Source: a virus. Taken from it: a stretch of 64,000 bases of DNA. The position numbers were made by a program, and so were the translations under genes. The stretch covers positions 60,013 to 124,012 of the IMG/VR virus record IMGVR_UViG_3300042894_008159. One strand, 5' to 3'. The notes under the pieces are model-generated. The model was not told the origin of the DNA. It searched no databases and was given only the letters and a program-made list of their open reading frames with translations. This document shows positions 33,084-40,792 of this stretch, piece after piece; the first letter of the stretch is position 1; each line of letters begins with the position of its first letter.

Positions 33084-34562
33084 TTAAATAACATTTGAAC
33101 CGGGCCTAAATGGCATATCATTGGCAATTCGAAGTGGTCCAGATAAAGATTTATAAATTCCTGCAAGAAGTCCTTTGATTTCTTTAATGTCTTTAGAACT
33201 TATTGTTTCGTCTTTTTTGGATTCCTTAGAATTTTCCATTGGTTTTTTTTCAGCCGATTTATATTCAATTTCCCCCTTAGCCGGAATTGATTGGCTTTGC
33301 ATTTGTGATATAGGTTCGTCGGATGTAGATGTTGTTTTTTTAAACCCAGGCTTATTTAGAACAGGTGTTTCTTTTTTAACCTGTGAAGCTTTCATGTCAG
33401 AAGCCAATTTTTGCATTTCATTCGATAAAGATCCCATTGTTTGAATTTCATCTGGTGATACTTTTCCGCTTAAAGTTTGTTTGACACCCTGTTTGAAATT
33501 ATCCACTTTTGAGCTTATTCCTTCCTTCAGTTTAGAACCAATGTCTTTACCTTTAGACTTCAGAGATTCTAAAAGTTTAGGCTTGGTTGGAGAAATAACA
33601 GAGGATTCTTTTTTTTCCTTTTCGTTTTTGCTTTCTCCCTCTTTTTTTCTTTTCCCTTTCTTAGAGGGTTCTTCAATCGGATCTGTTTTGGACAAAAGCT
33701 GTACTTTATCCTGGAGTGCCTCAGTAGAAGCAATCCTTTTTGCAACTTCTTCTTTTGTTATTTCTTTCCGATAATTTTTTATAAAATTATCGAGATCCTC
33801 CTGAAGATCTTCCGGGTATTTCGCATAGTAATCCGGGTCTCCATCTAAAAGACTTTTTCTTTTTTTCTCAATCGCGGATTTTGGGACTTCGACACCAAAT
33901 GAATTCTTTACAGATTCTGCAAGTTTTGGCGTTCCTGTAACTATTTCAGAAGCTCCGGAGGTTTGGTTTAGTGATCGGGTTTCCAATGCTGCCTGACGTT
34001 CCTTGCTCTTTTTCATGCCTTCCAATTCCATTTGAAATATTCCTTCATCATTGGAAATGACTTTTTGATTTTTCTTAAGTTGAACTAGTTCCGGTCCTTT
34101 TTCACCGACGAGCGCTACCCCTTCTTTTTTCACATCTCCGCCCTCTGCAAATTTTGGAATTTTTGAGAATATAGACTTTGCAATTGACTCTAAAGTTTGG
34201 CCAGCTGGTTTTTCCGTGGTATTTTCTTTAGTTTCTTTCGTTTTGAACGAATTTTTAGCGATTCCGCTAAGGTCTCCAGTAATTTGTTTTGTAAGATTTT
34301 GGGTTAGACCTTTAGTGTTTTCTAATATCTCTTTGGCAAAAGATTGGGTTAGATTTTTGAAAAATTTCTCATTTTGAACTGACTGTGTTTCTTGAGGTGT
34401 GTCTGCTGGAGTTGGTTTTTTATCTTTCTCTCCTGTTATCTTTTTAAGTTGCTCTGTATTTTCGGCAGTTTTCTTGTTTTGCTCTCTGAGCTCTCGTACA
34501 AGTAAATCCATGTTGGTAGACAACATGGAAAGTTCTTTAAGTACTTGAGATTCTTGAGACAT
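33084..34562 (-). CDS. Tape-measure-like / tail-hub protein
   Basis: The 492-residue, Lys/Glu/Ser-rich protein begins with a coiled coil (LSMLSTNMDLLVRELREQN). Near residue 138 it has the FAEGGDVKKEGVALVGEKGP pattern that ends many phage tape-measure proteins (GG...A-L-V-G-E-x-G-P-E). The rest is charged helix and low complexity. It follows the gp26-like hub gene and its frameshift extension, the usual position of a tape-measure protein after the tail chaperones. At 492 residues it would give a short tail if it sets length alone. T4 uses gp29 for this role. A promoter-like GAATATATAAAGG sits directly before its ATG. Confidence 0.6.
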   Translation of the reverse strand: MSQESQVLKELSMLSTNMDLLVRELREQNKKTAENTEQLKKITGEKDKKPTPADTPQETQSVQNEKFFKNLTQSFAKEILENTKGLTQNLTKQITGDLSGIAKNSFKTKETKENTTEKPAGQTLESIAKSIFSKIPKFAEGGDVKKEGVALVGEKGPELVQLKKNQKVISNDEGIFQMELEGMKKSKERQAALETRSLNQTSGASEIVTGTPKLAESVKNSFGVEVPKSAIEKKRKSLLDGDPDYYAKYPEDLQEDLDNFIKNYRKEITKEEVAKRIASTEALQDKVQLLSKTDPIEEPSKKGKRKKEGESKNEKEKKESSVISPTKPKLLESLKSKGKDIGSKLKEGISSKVDNFKQGVKQTLSGKVSPDEIQTMGSLSNEMQKLASDMKASQVKKETPVLNKPGFKKTTSTSDEPISQMQSQSIPAKGEIEYKSAEKKPMENSKESKKDETISSKDIKEIKGLLAGIYKSLSGPLRIANDMPFRPGSNVI

Positions 34563-34575
34563 CCTTTATATATTC
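34563..34575 (-). promoter_or_regulatory. Promoter-like GAATATATAAAGG next to a start codon
   Basis: The box ends right at the ATG at 34562. The AAGG could also be a weak ribosome-binding site. If it is a promoter the transcript would have almost no leader, so I rate it low. Confidence 0.3.
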
Positions 34576-34594
34576 TAATTTAATTGGCCAGAAA

Positions 34595-34768
34595 TTATTT
34601 CGAGAAATTAAAGACTTCTGATTGGCCTGACTCTTCCTGATTTTCTTTATTTTGTTTTTCTACCACCTTGTTGAGCTTATCTAGCCAAATTTGGTACTCG
34701 TAATATGGAATTTTTTCTATCCACTCAGGATCTAATTTGTGTTCGTTCCAAAGACGGAATTTCAAATC
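34595..34768 (-). other. Candidate +1 frameshift extension of the gp26-like hub protein
   Basis: The hub gene ends GAA CTA CTT TGA. A +1 slip from CTT to TTT on the minus strand at 34772-34767 reads GAT next and opens 57 codons (DLKFRLWNEHKLDPEWIEKI, then YYEYQIWLDKLNKV). CTT TGA is the exact shift site of bacterial prfB, and a GGAG stimulator lies 5 bases upstream at 34781-34778. The extension resembles the short helical second half of phage tail-chaperone pairs. A stand-alone start for it (GTG at 34855) would have no sensible ribosome site. Confidence 0.65.
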
Positions 34769-35861
34769 AAAGTAGTTCTCCAAAGATATCTGAAATAAGG
34801 AAAAGAGATCTGATCCCGTCGGGAAAGGAAATTGGTGCGGTGACCTCCTGAGCACCGCATTTAGAACAAGGTAAATTAACCTCCAATTTTGTTCCTATCT
34901 TCAACAAGTCTGTTACCTGAAATAAAATAGAAAATTCCTCCTTGGACCAGTTGTTTGACGTTTCTTCAAGCTCAGCCAATTTATTTTCATTCAAACTCCT
35001 CCAATCTTCGTATAGATGCGGAGCTATTTTAATAAAACTTTCATCAACATCCTTTCCTTGCCTAATTCTATTTCGAACATAAGTAGAAATTGCATCGATT
35101 ACTCCAATAGATGGAACCGTCAATTTTACAGTTCGAGATAACTTTGTGATATTTAAAACGAATTTTCGCTCGGATTTAGAATAGTAGGACATTAATTTCT
35201 CATCAATGACGTATTTGGACAAAACCCCAGTTCTTAACTCAATACCATTTTGGAATGGACAATCCCCAGTTTGGCATGTAGTTTTAGGTTTGAGAATAAT
35301 CATATTTTCACCTCTGACGAATGTCAAATCCCTTATGGTCATGATAATAAAAAACCGATCCTCCTGTTTGATTTCTTTGTAGGATACAACTCCATGCTGT
35401 GGAAACTTTATCACACAACATCTTTCTAAAATCAAATTTAATTTGGCATCTATGTCCAACATATCTGTTTCGTCGATGGTGGAAAAGTGTCTAATTTCTT
35501 TTACCTCTGCGGGTCGTATAGCAATTTGAACACCATCAGGGTAAAACAAGCCACCGGAAGGAAGAAGTGAAGGCGGTAAATTTTTCCACCCCAAGTCAGA
35601 GGGGCCAAAATCTTTTGGTTGAGAATTTTCAAAGCTTGTTGTAGGGGCAGGCTCGGATTTAATTTGTTGAGCCAGTCTTGTCTCTGATAAAACCGGTGTT
35701 TTTTCTTGTGCCTGTTGGAATAAAGCATTGGCTTCTTTCTCAGCCCTCACCTCTAAAGGATTTATTGGGTTTAGTACGGATATGTCATCATCAAAAGAAA
35801 TCCCACCAAGTTTTTCTTTTTCTTGTAAAATTTTTTCGGGTGATAAATTTTTTGGGTCCAT
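34767..35861 (-). CDS. gp26: Baseplate hub / tail assembly protein (gp26-like, T4_baseplate family)
   Basis: The 364-residue protein has the gp26-like features: LPSGGLFYPDGVQIAIRP, then AEVKEIRHFSTIDE, a LDAKLNLILERC-type segment, FIIMTIRDLTFVRGENM, then Cys pairs TTCQTGDCPF and CSKCG (residues 332-335) forming a probable zinc ribbon. T4 gp26 is a 208-residue hub assembly protein; this version is longer, with a ~100-residue N-terminal extension. It lies between tail tube and tape-measure-like genes, where tail chaperones are often found, and ends at the prfB-like CTT TGA site described separately. I infer a role in tail or baseplate assembly. Confidence 0.75.
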   Translation of the reverse strand: MDPKNLSPEKILQEKEKLGGISFDDDISVLNPINPLEVRAEKEANALFQQAQEKTPVLSETRLAQQIKSEPAPTTSFENSQPKDFGPSDLGWKNLPPSLLPSGGLFYPDGVQIAIRPAEVKEIRHFSTIDETDMLDIDAKLNLILERCCVIKFPQHGVVSYKEIKQEDRFFIIMTIRDLTFVRGENMIILKPKTTCQTGDCPFQNGIELRTGVLSKYVIDEKLMSYYSKSERKFVLNITKLSRTVKLTVPSIGVIDAISTYVRNRIRQGKDVDESFIKIAPHLYEDWRSLNENKLAELEETSNNWSKEEFSILFQVTDLLKIGTKLEVNLPCSKCGAQEVTAPISFPDGIRSLFLISDIFGELL

Positions 35862-35893
35862 ATAAATTAAATTAGGTCACATATAAATGTGTT

Positions 35894-35904
35894 CCTTATA
35901 TATG
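35894..35904 (-). promoter_or_regulatory. CATATATAAGG late-promoter-like motif
   Basis: It lies 33 bp upstream of the ATG at 35861, in the gap after the second tail-tube gene. It fits the TATATAAGG end of other copies but has C in place of the first G. Confidence 0.45.
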
Positions 35905-35927
35905 TATGACAGAAAAAAAAGTAAAAA

Positions 35928-36509
35928 TTATAGGAATTGATCCTGCCAGTAATCAGATTTCCACGTGGTATCAAGTATGTAAAGGGCATCCCCTGAATCA
36001 TAACTCAATGCCATAGTTGTTAGTGGTTCAACCAAAAAACAATTGTTCAAAGTTAATCTTCTGAATACATCTCCTTGTTTGTTGAAAATTGAAACAACAA
36101 TTTGACCAGTATAGTCTCTCTTTAATCCCATGGCACCGGTTAAAGGATTGTAAATCAAATCTGACCATTGTCTCATAATTTTAAATATGGTCATGGAATT
36201 GTTTTCGTTCAAATTCACCTCGAAAGCAATTGAAAATTGAACGTCTGAAGTGGAAGGTTCGCCGCCTGCATATCTTCTTTCTGCAAATTTATAATACTGA
36301 GTTACTGGAGCTGCAGGTTGGATGTCAACTGCCAGAGATCCAGTTACGCTTTTGACCTGTTGTGTCATAATAGATTCTCCATTGAACCTGACATTACCCA
36401 GAGTCACTCCTGCAGGAGGGGTAACCAGAACTTCGAATTGATTAAGGAAAACAGGCTCGAAATTATTTCGAGCTGCTAGAGAATTATTAAAATGAGGTAA
36501 ACCTGCCAT
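35928..36509 (-). CDS. gp19: Tail tube protein, second copy (gp19-like)
   Basis: This 193-residue protein is of T4 gp19 type (163 residues). It shares the MAGLPH(F/Y)xNSL start, NQFEV, IYNPLTGAMG, DYTGQIVVSIFNKQGDVFRR and the C-terminal TTWKSDYWQDQF block with its neighbour. Tube subunits stack in hexameric rings inside the sheath and form the DNA channel. It starts 17 bp after the first copy. Both copies are full length and open. It may form a different tube layer, a tail-end cap, or a gp54-like baseplate tube starter. Confidence 0.9.
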   Translation of the reverse strand: MAGLPHFNNSLAARNNFEPVFLNQFEVLVTPPAGVTLGNVRFNGESIMTQQVKSVTGSLAVDIQPAAPVTQYYKFAERRYAGGEPSTSDVQFSIAFEVNLNENNSMTIFKIMRQWSDLIYNPLTGAMGLKRDYTGQIVVSIFNKQGDVFRRLTLNNCFLVEPLTTMALSYDSGDALYILDTTWKSDYWQDQFL

Positions 36510-36525
36510 CTAGTTTTTTTAATTT

Positions 36526-37080
36526 TTAGGTGAAAAGATCATCCCAATAATCAACCGCCCATGTCATGGTGATTTCATACAGGGTAGTTCCGTTGATATA
36601 ATCTAACTCCATCGGGTCAATAGCTTTCATAGGAAAACAGTCGCGACACGTAATTCTCCTGAAAACGTCTCCGTTTTTATTGAAAATAGAAATAATGATC
36701 GTGCCAGTATAATCCGTTTTAATTCCCATAGCTCCAGTCAATGGATTGTAAATTAAATCAGTCCATTGTCTAAGAGTTTTAAACGTGTACATAGAATTGT
36801 CGTCATTTAAATTCACAGTAAATTTCACGCTCAAATCCAAACTTGTTTTATCTGGCTTACCACCCGCATAGTTTCTTTTGGAAAACTTGTATTTCTGAAA
36901 CACAAAAGATGGATTTTTATCAACGTCCATGCCGTTGACGTTTACGACCTGTTGTAACAAAATTTGACCACCCAGAACAGCTGCTGGGGGAATCACAGTT
37001 ACCTCAAATTGGTTGAGATAAACTGGCTCGTATTTGTTGATCGAATACAATGAATTTTGGTAGTGTGGTAAACCGGCCAT
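36526..37080 (-). CDS. gp19: Tail tube protein, first copy (gp19-like)
   Basis: This is the 184-residue paralogue of the 35928 product, with MAGLPHYQNSL, NQFEVTVIPP, IYNPLTGAMG, DYTGTIIISIFNKNGDVFRR and TMTWAVDYWDDLF. It directly follows the sheath gene (53-bp gap), as gp19 follows gp18 in T4. The gap holds a GATAAATA box, very close to the T4 late promoter. It is likely the main tube subunit, by its position next to the sheath and its own promoter. Confidence 0.92.
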   Translation of the reverse strand: MAGLPHYQNSLYSINKYEPVYLNQFEVTVIPPAAVLGGQILLQQVVNVNGMDVDKNPSFVFQKYKFSKRNYAGGKPDKTSLDLSVKFTVNLNDDNSMYTFKTLRQWTDLIYNPLTGAMGIKTDYTGTIIISIFNKNGDVFRRITCRDCFPMKAIDPMELDYINGTTLYEITMTWAVDYWDDLFT

Positions 37081-37091
37081 TAATTGTTTTT

Positions 37092-37106
37092 CTTTTTTTA
37101 TTTATC
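37092..37106 (-). promoter_or_regulatory. GATAAATA late-promoter-like box before the tail-tube genes
   Basis: The box is 12-20 bp upstream of the ATG at 37080. It is one base different from the T4 late consensus TATAAATA and is followed by AAAAAAG as in the protease-scaffold promoter. Confidence 0.55.
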
Positions 37107-37132
37107 TCATCTTTTGAAATTCACACAATATG

Positions 37133-40100
37133 TTATACAAAGTTGATGAAACCACCGGATGCAATTCCACCGGTTCGAGTTACTGTGATTCTGTTGATGA
37201 ATTTCTGGATTCCTCGAGCTGGCTCAATAATCACATCAATAATACCCATGTTCATGTCGATAACAGAAGGAGGATTATTAGATGCATCCATGATTACCTG
37301 GTAAGCATAAATACCACCCCCGGCTCGAACCCCGTCCAAATAGGTATCAACCAAAGTTTTAATTTCAAGACGGATTGAATCCTCGTTGAAATCGAACAGA
37401 TAGTTGGATAGAATTTCTTCAACGTCGTTCTCAAGACTAATTAACAAATCTCTGACGTGGAGTAAACCAAAGGCAGAACTAACAGTTTGATACGCTGTTT
37501 GATTACCGAAAATAACGACTCCGAAACCTCTTTTCTTTATGATCGGATTCAATCCGAAAGGTTCCAACCATCCACGATCTTCATCTGTAAAGTCATATTC
37601 TACTCCTACAATGTTACCTCCAGAGATCGTACCTCTTTTTTGACCTGCGATAATGTTGTAAGGTTCTCCATTTGCGAATTTTCTTACAAAATTGTTGGAG
37701 ACATAAGCAGCTGGTGGAACATTTGTGTTTCTATTATTTTCTCTGATGGTTATATATGGTGTGAAATAACCAGCAAATGAAGCCCCTAGATCTTGGGTTG
37801 GAAGACTAAATGTATAAGAAGGGTTCAGAGATAGGTTTCCACCTTCAGCAATATATTGAGCTTCTAGTGGAGGAAATGGATCTACTGCTGTTGGAGCGTT
37901 AGTAAATCTTGGGTCTGTGCTAGCTCTAAACTGTGCCATAGAAGGAGCATTAATGAATGCCAAAGCCTTTTGCCTCATCATAGCCAACTTAGAAAGTTGG
38001 TACTTCGAATTCGGTTGAATTGTTCCACTGAAAGTATCTACGATATAACGGAAGGAAATAACGTCTTTGGTTGCCAAAGTTGCAGCCAGATTTGTATCAT
38101 AAAGAACGTTCAAAATCTCATCAACTCTCGCATCAGTTCCATTAGGTCTTTGAGCATCCCTCATGGTGTAACCACTCAAATAAATGAAATCGAAAGATCT
38201 AGTAAATTGGGGTATTGACTTGAACTTCTGAACCTGTACTGGAGATCCAGAATAAAATAAGATGGGTCTAGCACAGACAACTCTAACAACTCCTGAAGTA
38301 GTGGTTTGTGCTACGGCGGTTACTTTAGTCAACCTCGATTGTCTGTTAGCTCCTACCGTTTCACACAATTCTAAGTCAGTAGAAACCAAATAGTCTCCAA
38401 CTGAAATTATTTTATTGTTAATCTGATCCGGAACGAACGTAAAGCTTGTAGTATCTATTTTGGTTAATACATCTAGGAATTGATTGATAGATGCTACACT
38501 TGATACTATGTCGGTTTGAGAAGAACCAACAGTAAATCCAATATTATCTGAAGCATATACAGTTCCAAAATTGGGGTAATTAACAAGATTGTCTGGACTC
38601 TGTCTGGCAATATTATTGAAAGATCTAACATAAGAGACATTGAATTGATCTCTGTCAACTGTTGTTTGAGTATCTAGATAAAGGATGTTCGTTCCTGCTG
38701 CGTCTAGCCAAACAGTATCACCATCTTCGATCTGATCTGCTTGTGAACCTGTTGGGCCTCCTATTTCAGAGTACAAAATGTTTTGATACAATCTAGTTGA
38801 GATTTGTCCGGTTAAAGCGTTTGAAGCTGTACCTCCTGTGATAGAAGCAACATTTACGATGTCAAGATAATCAGATGCACCAAACTGTTGATAAAATTCA
38901 GAAACTATTCCAGAGGTTGTTCCCATTGTAAAGGAAGTAGGACTCACCTGAATTCCTTGAGAAGCATAAACTGGAGTATCCAGTGGATGTGTGAAAGTTA
39001 TGGTTAAATTACCTGCAATTTCCCTGACACCTGTTATTTTAAGTTTGACCAAGTCCCCGGTTGTAAATTGATTAATAACATTTCCGGTAGCTCCTGCAGG
39101 AATTGTAACTGTGCCAAGAATAAACGGAGTGTATGAAGGAGTGGGGGTAACAAAATCTTTCAATCTTAATTTTTCTGCTGAGGTTAAAGAAGGTTCAGTT
39201 AAGATATCTGCAGAAGCTGCCGCTCCCGTTCCCCCACCCCCCGAGAAGGTTACAGTCGGAGCGGATGTATAGCCAGATCCACTAGCTGTTAAAGTAATGC
39301 TAGATACCTCGTTCCCTGATATGATCGCAATGGCAGCAGCCCCCGTTCCTACTCCCGAGAAAGAGATCGTTGGTGCACTTGTGTAACCAGTGCCGCCGTT
39401 AGTAATATAAACATTTACAACTGCACCACCAGTAACACCGGAATTGGTACGAAGATAATGAAGACCACCAAATGTTAAACTTGGGTCGTAAGGTTCTAGA
39501 GAGGATGCTGGTACTCCAGCAGTAGGTCCAGTTGGTCCACCTAGGTTAAATAATGTTCCAACGTTCAATGGAATGTAGGCAACACCTGCTGTTCCTCCAG
39601 TAACTCCTCCACCAGTTATTCCGATTGAATTTTGGGTGTAAAGATAATCTTGAATCAACTGTTGGTCATAACTCAAAAAATTCAAGGTAGGATCCTGAAG
39701 GTCTCTATCTCCAGTGAGTTCGTCAATCAAGAAGTTACCAACCAAATCTACTTTGAACCTATTTTGACAAAGGTACTCCAAACCCTCGGCATCAACGGCA
39801 CAAAATAGTCCAGTAGAAGGGGTGTTGTTATTAACTAGTGTTTGGATGAATTGATTGTTACCATTAAGATCTACAAAATCAACAATCAGACATCCTGTTA
39901 CCTGGGTAATAATGTTGACATTTTGTTGACTAAGAAAATTGTTGATTTGACTTTTTATAAAACCATTGGGTGTAAAAAAGGCAGACCATTCTGGATCTTC
40001 AGACAAGGCCTGATAATTTGTCCAATCCCCAGAGACAGCTATAACATCAATAAACCAATCGGAAATATAATCATAAGGATGTACGTAACTAGGTACATTG

Positions 40101-40696
40101 TTTGCTCCATACCAATCGATGGCAAAAATGTCATATCCTTGGAGGGGAGGAGTAGCATCCGTAGATTTTCTAACAATAACAGACATAGACTGTTGTCCAA
40201 GATTCACTAAATTGAAAATTCTACCTTGGTCTACAACCGACATAGTAGCAAGAAAATAATCAACGTCTGCAAACCAGAATCTTTCTTTGTTGTAAAAAGA
40301 GGAGTACAAACGAGAAGTTAAAACCCCATTAGGCTCATCAGTAGCAACTGAAAAACCGAAATAGTCTACTTTGTCTGCAGTTGATGAAGTTTCATCGTTA
40401 TTTAATCTCAGCAAATTCAAAGCAAAAACCGGTCCCGTAGAAAGACAAGTTAAAATCGATCTCTGAAAAAAGCAACCTTGTGATTCTAGGTTTTTATCAA
40501 TGTCCCCGAAGATTGCAATTGCCGTGGTGACATCTGGTATATAAACCGGAGCATTAAAGGGGCCTTTATTCGAAAACCCAACAACCAAACGAATTGTTTG
40601 TGAGGTTAGGATGATGTTTTCAGAAGCATTAAATTCCAACGTATAAACGCCAGAAGCTTTGAATTGTGATAAATCGAGTTTGATTTTCTTAGCCAT
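37133..40696 (-). CDS. gp18: Contractile tail sheath protein (gp18-like) with a large insertion
   Basis: The 1,187-residue protein is nearly twice T4 gp18 (659). The N-terminal region (FKASGVYTLEFNASENIILT) and the C-terminal core (INEVGLA-type fold ending FINRITVTRTGGIASGGFINFV) are sheath-like. Near residues 430-495 there are two copies of the repeat GGTGYTSAPT(I/V)(S/T)FSG, and the surrounding region (about 300-650) looks inserted beta-rich domain. In T4 such insertions project outward and do not touch the contraction core. The gene sits between terminase and tube, as expected. Two late-promoter boxes precede it. Confidence 0.9.
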   Translation of the reverse strand: MAKKIKLDLSQFKASGVYTLEFNASENIILTSQTIRLVVGFSNKGPFNAPVYIPDVTTAIAIFGDIDKNLESQGCFFQRSILTCLSTGPVFALNLLRLNNDETSSTADKVDYFGFSVATDEPNGVLTSRLYSSFYNKERFWFADVDYFLATMSVVDQGRIFNLVNLGQQSMSVIVRKSTDATPPLQGYDIFAIDWYGANNVPSYVHPYDYISDWFIDVIAVSGDWTNYQALSEDPEWSAFFTPNGFIKSQINNFLSQQNVNIITQVTGCLIVDFVDLNGNNQFIQTLVNNNTPSTGLFCAVDAEGLEYLCQNRFKVDLVGNFLIDELTGDRDLQDPTLNFLSYDQQLIQDYLYTQNSIGITGGGVTGGTAGVAYIPLNVGTLFNLGGPTGPTAGVPASSLEPYDPSLTFGGLHYLRTNSGVTGGAVVNVYITNGGTGYTSAPTISFSGVGTGAAAIAIISGNEVSSITLTASGSGYTSAPTVTFSGGGGTGAAASADILTEPSLTSAEKLRLKDFVTPTPSYTPFILGTVTIPAGATGNVINQFTTGDLVKLKITGVREIAGNLTITFTHPLDTPVYASQGIQVSPTSFTMGTTSGIVSEFYQQFGASDYLDIVNVASITGGTASNALTGQISTRLYQNILYSEIGGPTGSQADQIEDGDTVWLDAAGTNILYLDTQTTVDRDQFNVSYVRSFNNIARQSPDNLVNYPNFGTVYASDNIGFTVGSSQTDIVSSVASINQFLDVLTKIDTTSFTFVPDQINNKIISVGDYLVSTDLELCETVGANRQSRLTKVTAVAQTTTSGVVRVVCARPILFYSGSPVQVQKFKSIPQFTRSFDFIYLSGYTMRDAQRPNGTDARVDEILNVLYDTNLAATLATKDVISFRYIVDTFSGTIQPNSKYQLSKLAMMRQKALAFINAPSMAQFRASTDPRFTNAPTAVDPFPPLEAQYIAEGGNLSLNPSYTFSLPTQDLGASFAGYFTPYITIRENNRNTNVPPAAYVSNNFVRKFANGEPYNIIAGQKRGTISGGNIVGVEYDFTDEDRGWLEPFGLNPIIKKRGFGVVIFGNQTAYQTVSSAFGLLHVRDLLISLENDVEEILSNYLFDFNEDSIRLEIKTLVDTYLDGVRAGGGIYAYQVIMDASNNPPSVIDMNMGIIDVIIEPARGIQKFINRITVTRTGGIASGGFINFV
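39200..39410 (-). repeat. Two tandem GGTGYTSAPT repeats inside the sheath insertion
   Basis: Two ~30-residue units, each reading (G/S)GTGYTSAPT followed by FSG-x-GTGAAA, lie at about residues 430-495 of the sheath protein. This repeat is common in structural proteins of marine T4-like phages and likely forms a surface beta-module. Confidence 0.8.
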
Positions 40697-40723
40697 TATC
40701 GTTTTGAAGATATTTTTTCCCTA

Positions 40724-40732
40724 GTATATATC
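40724..40732 (-). promoter_or_regulatory. GATATATAC late-promoter-like motif
   Basis: It lies 27 bp upstream of the sheath ATG (40696). The strongest copy before the tail genes. Confidence 0.6.
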
Positions 40733-40773
40733 AAAATGGATTACCACAAATGTGGATATTACTAGAGTTCTAA

Positions 40774-40783
40774 ATTATATATC
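40774..40783 (-). promoter_or_regulatory. Second GATATATAAT motif upstream of the sheath gene
   Basis: It lies 77 bp upstream of the sheath ATG, just after the terminase stop codon (40793). It could be a second start site for sheath mRNA. Confidence 0.4.
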
Positions 40784-40792
40784 TCTAACGTG

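Noticed and set aside
34769-34855. An independent start of the 86-codon frame at GTG 34855
   Set aside because: The GTG is before, not after, the AGGAGGT in the hub gene, and the first 28 residues are an out-of-frame reading of the zinc-ribbon end. Frameshifting at CTT TGA explains the conserved-looking part better.
37133-40696. Recent foreign origin of the sheath insertion from base composition
   Set aside because: By eye the composition is like that of the rest of the gene; a windowed GC and codon analysis would be required to claim transfer.
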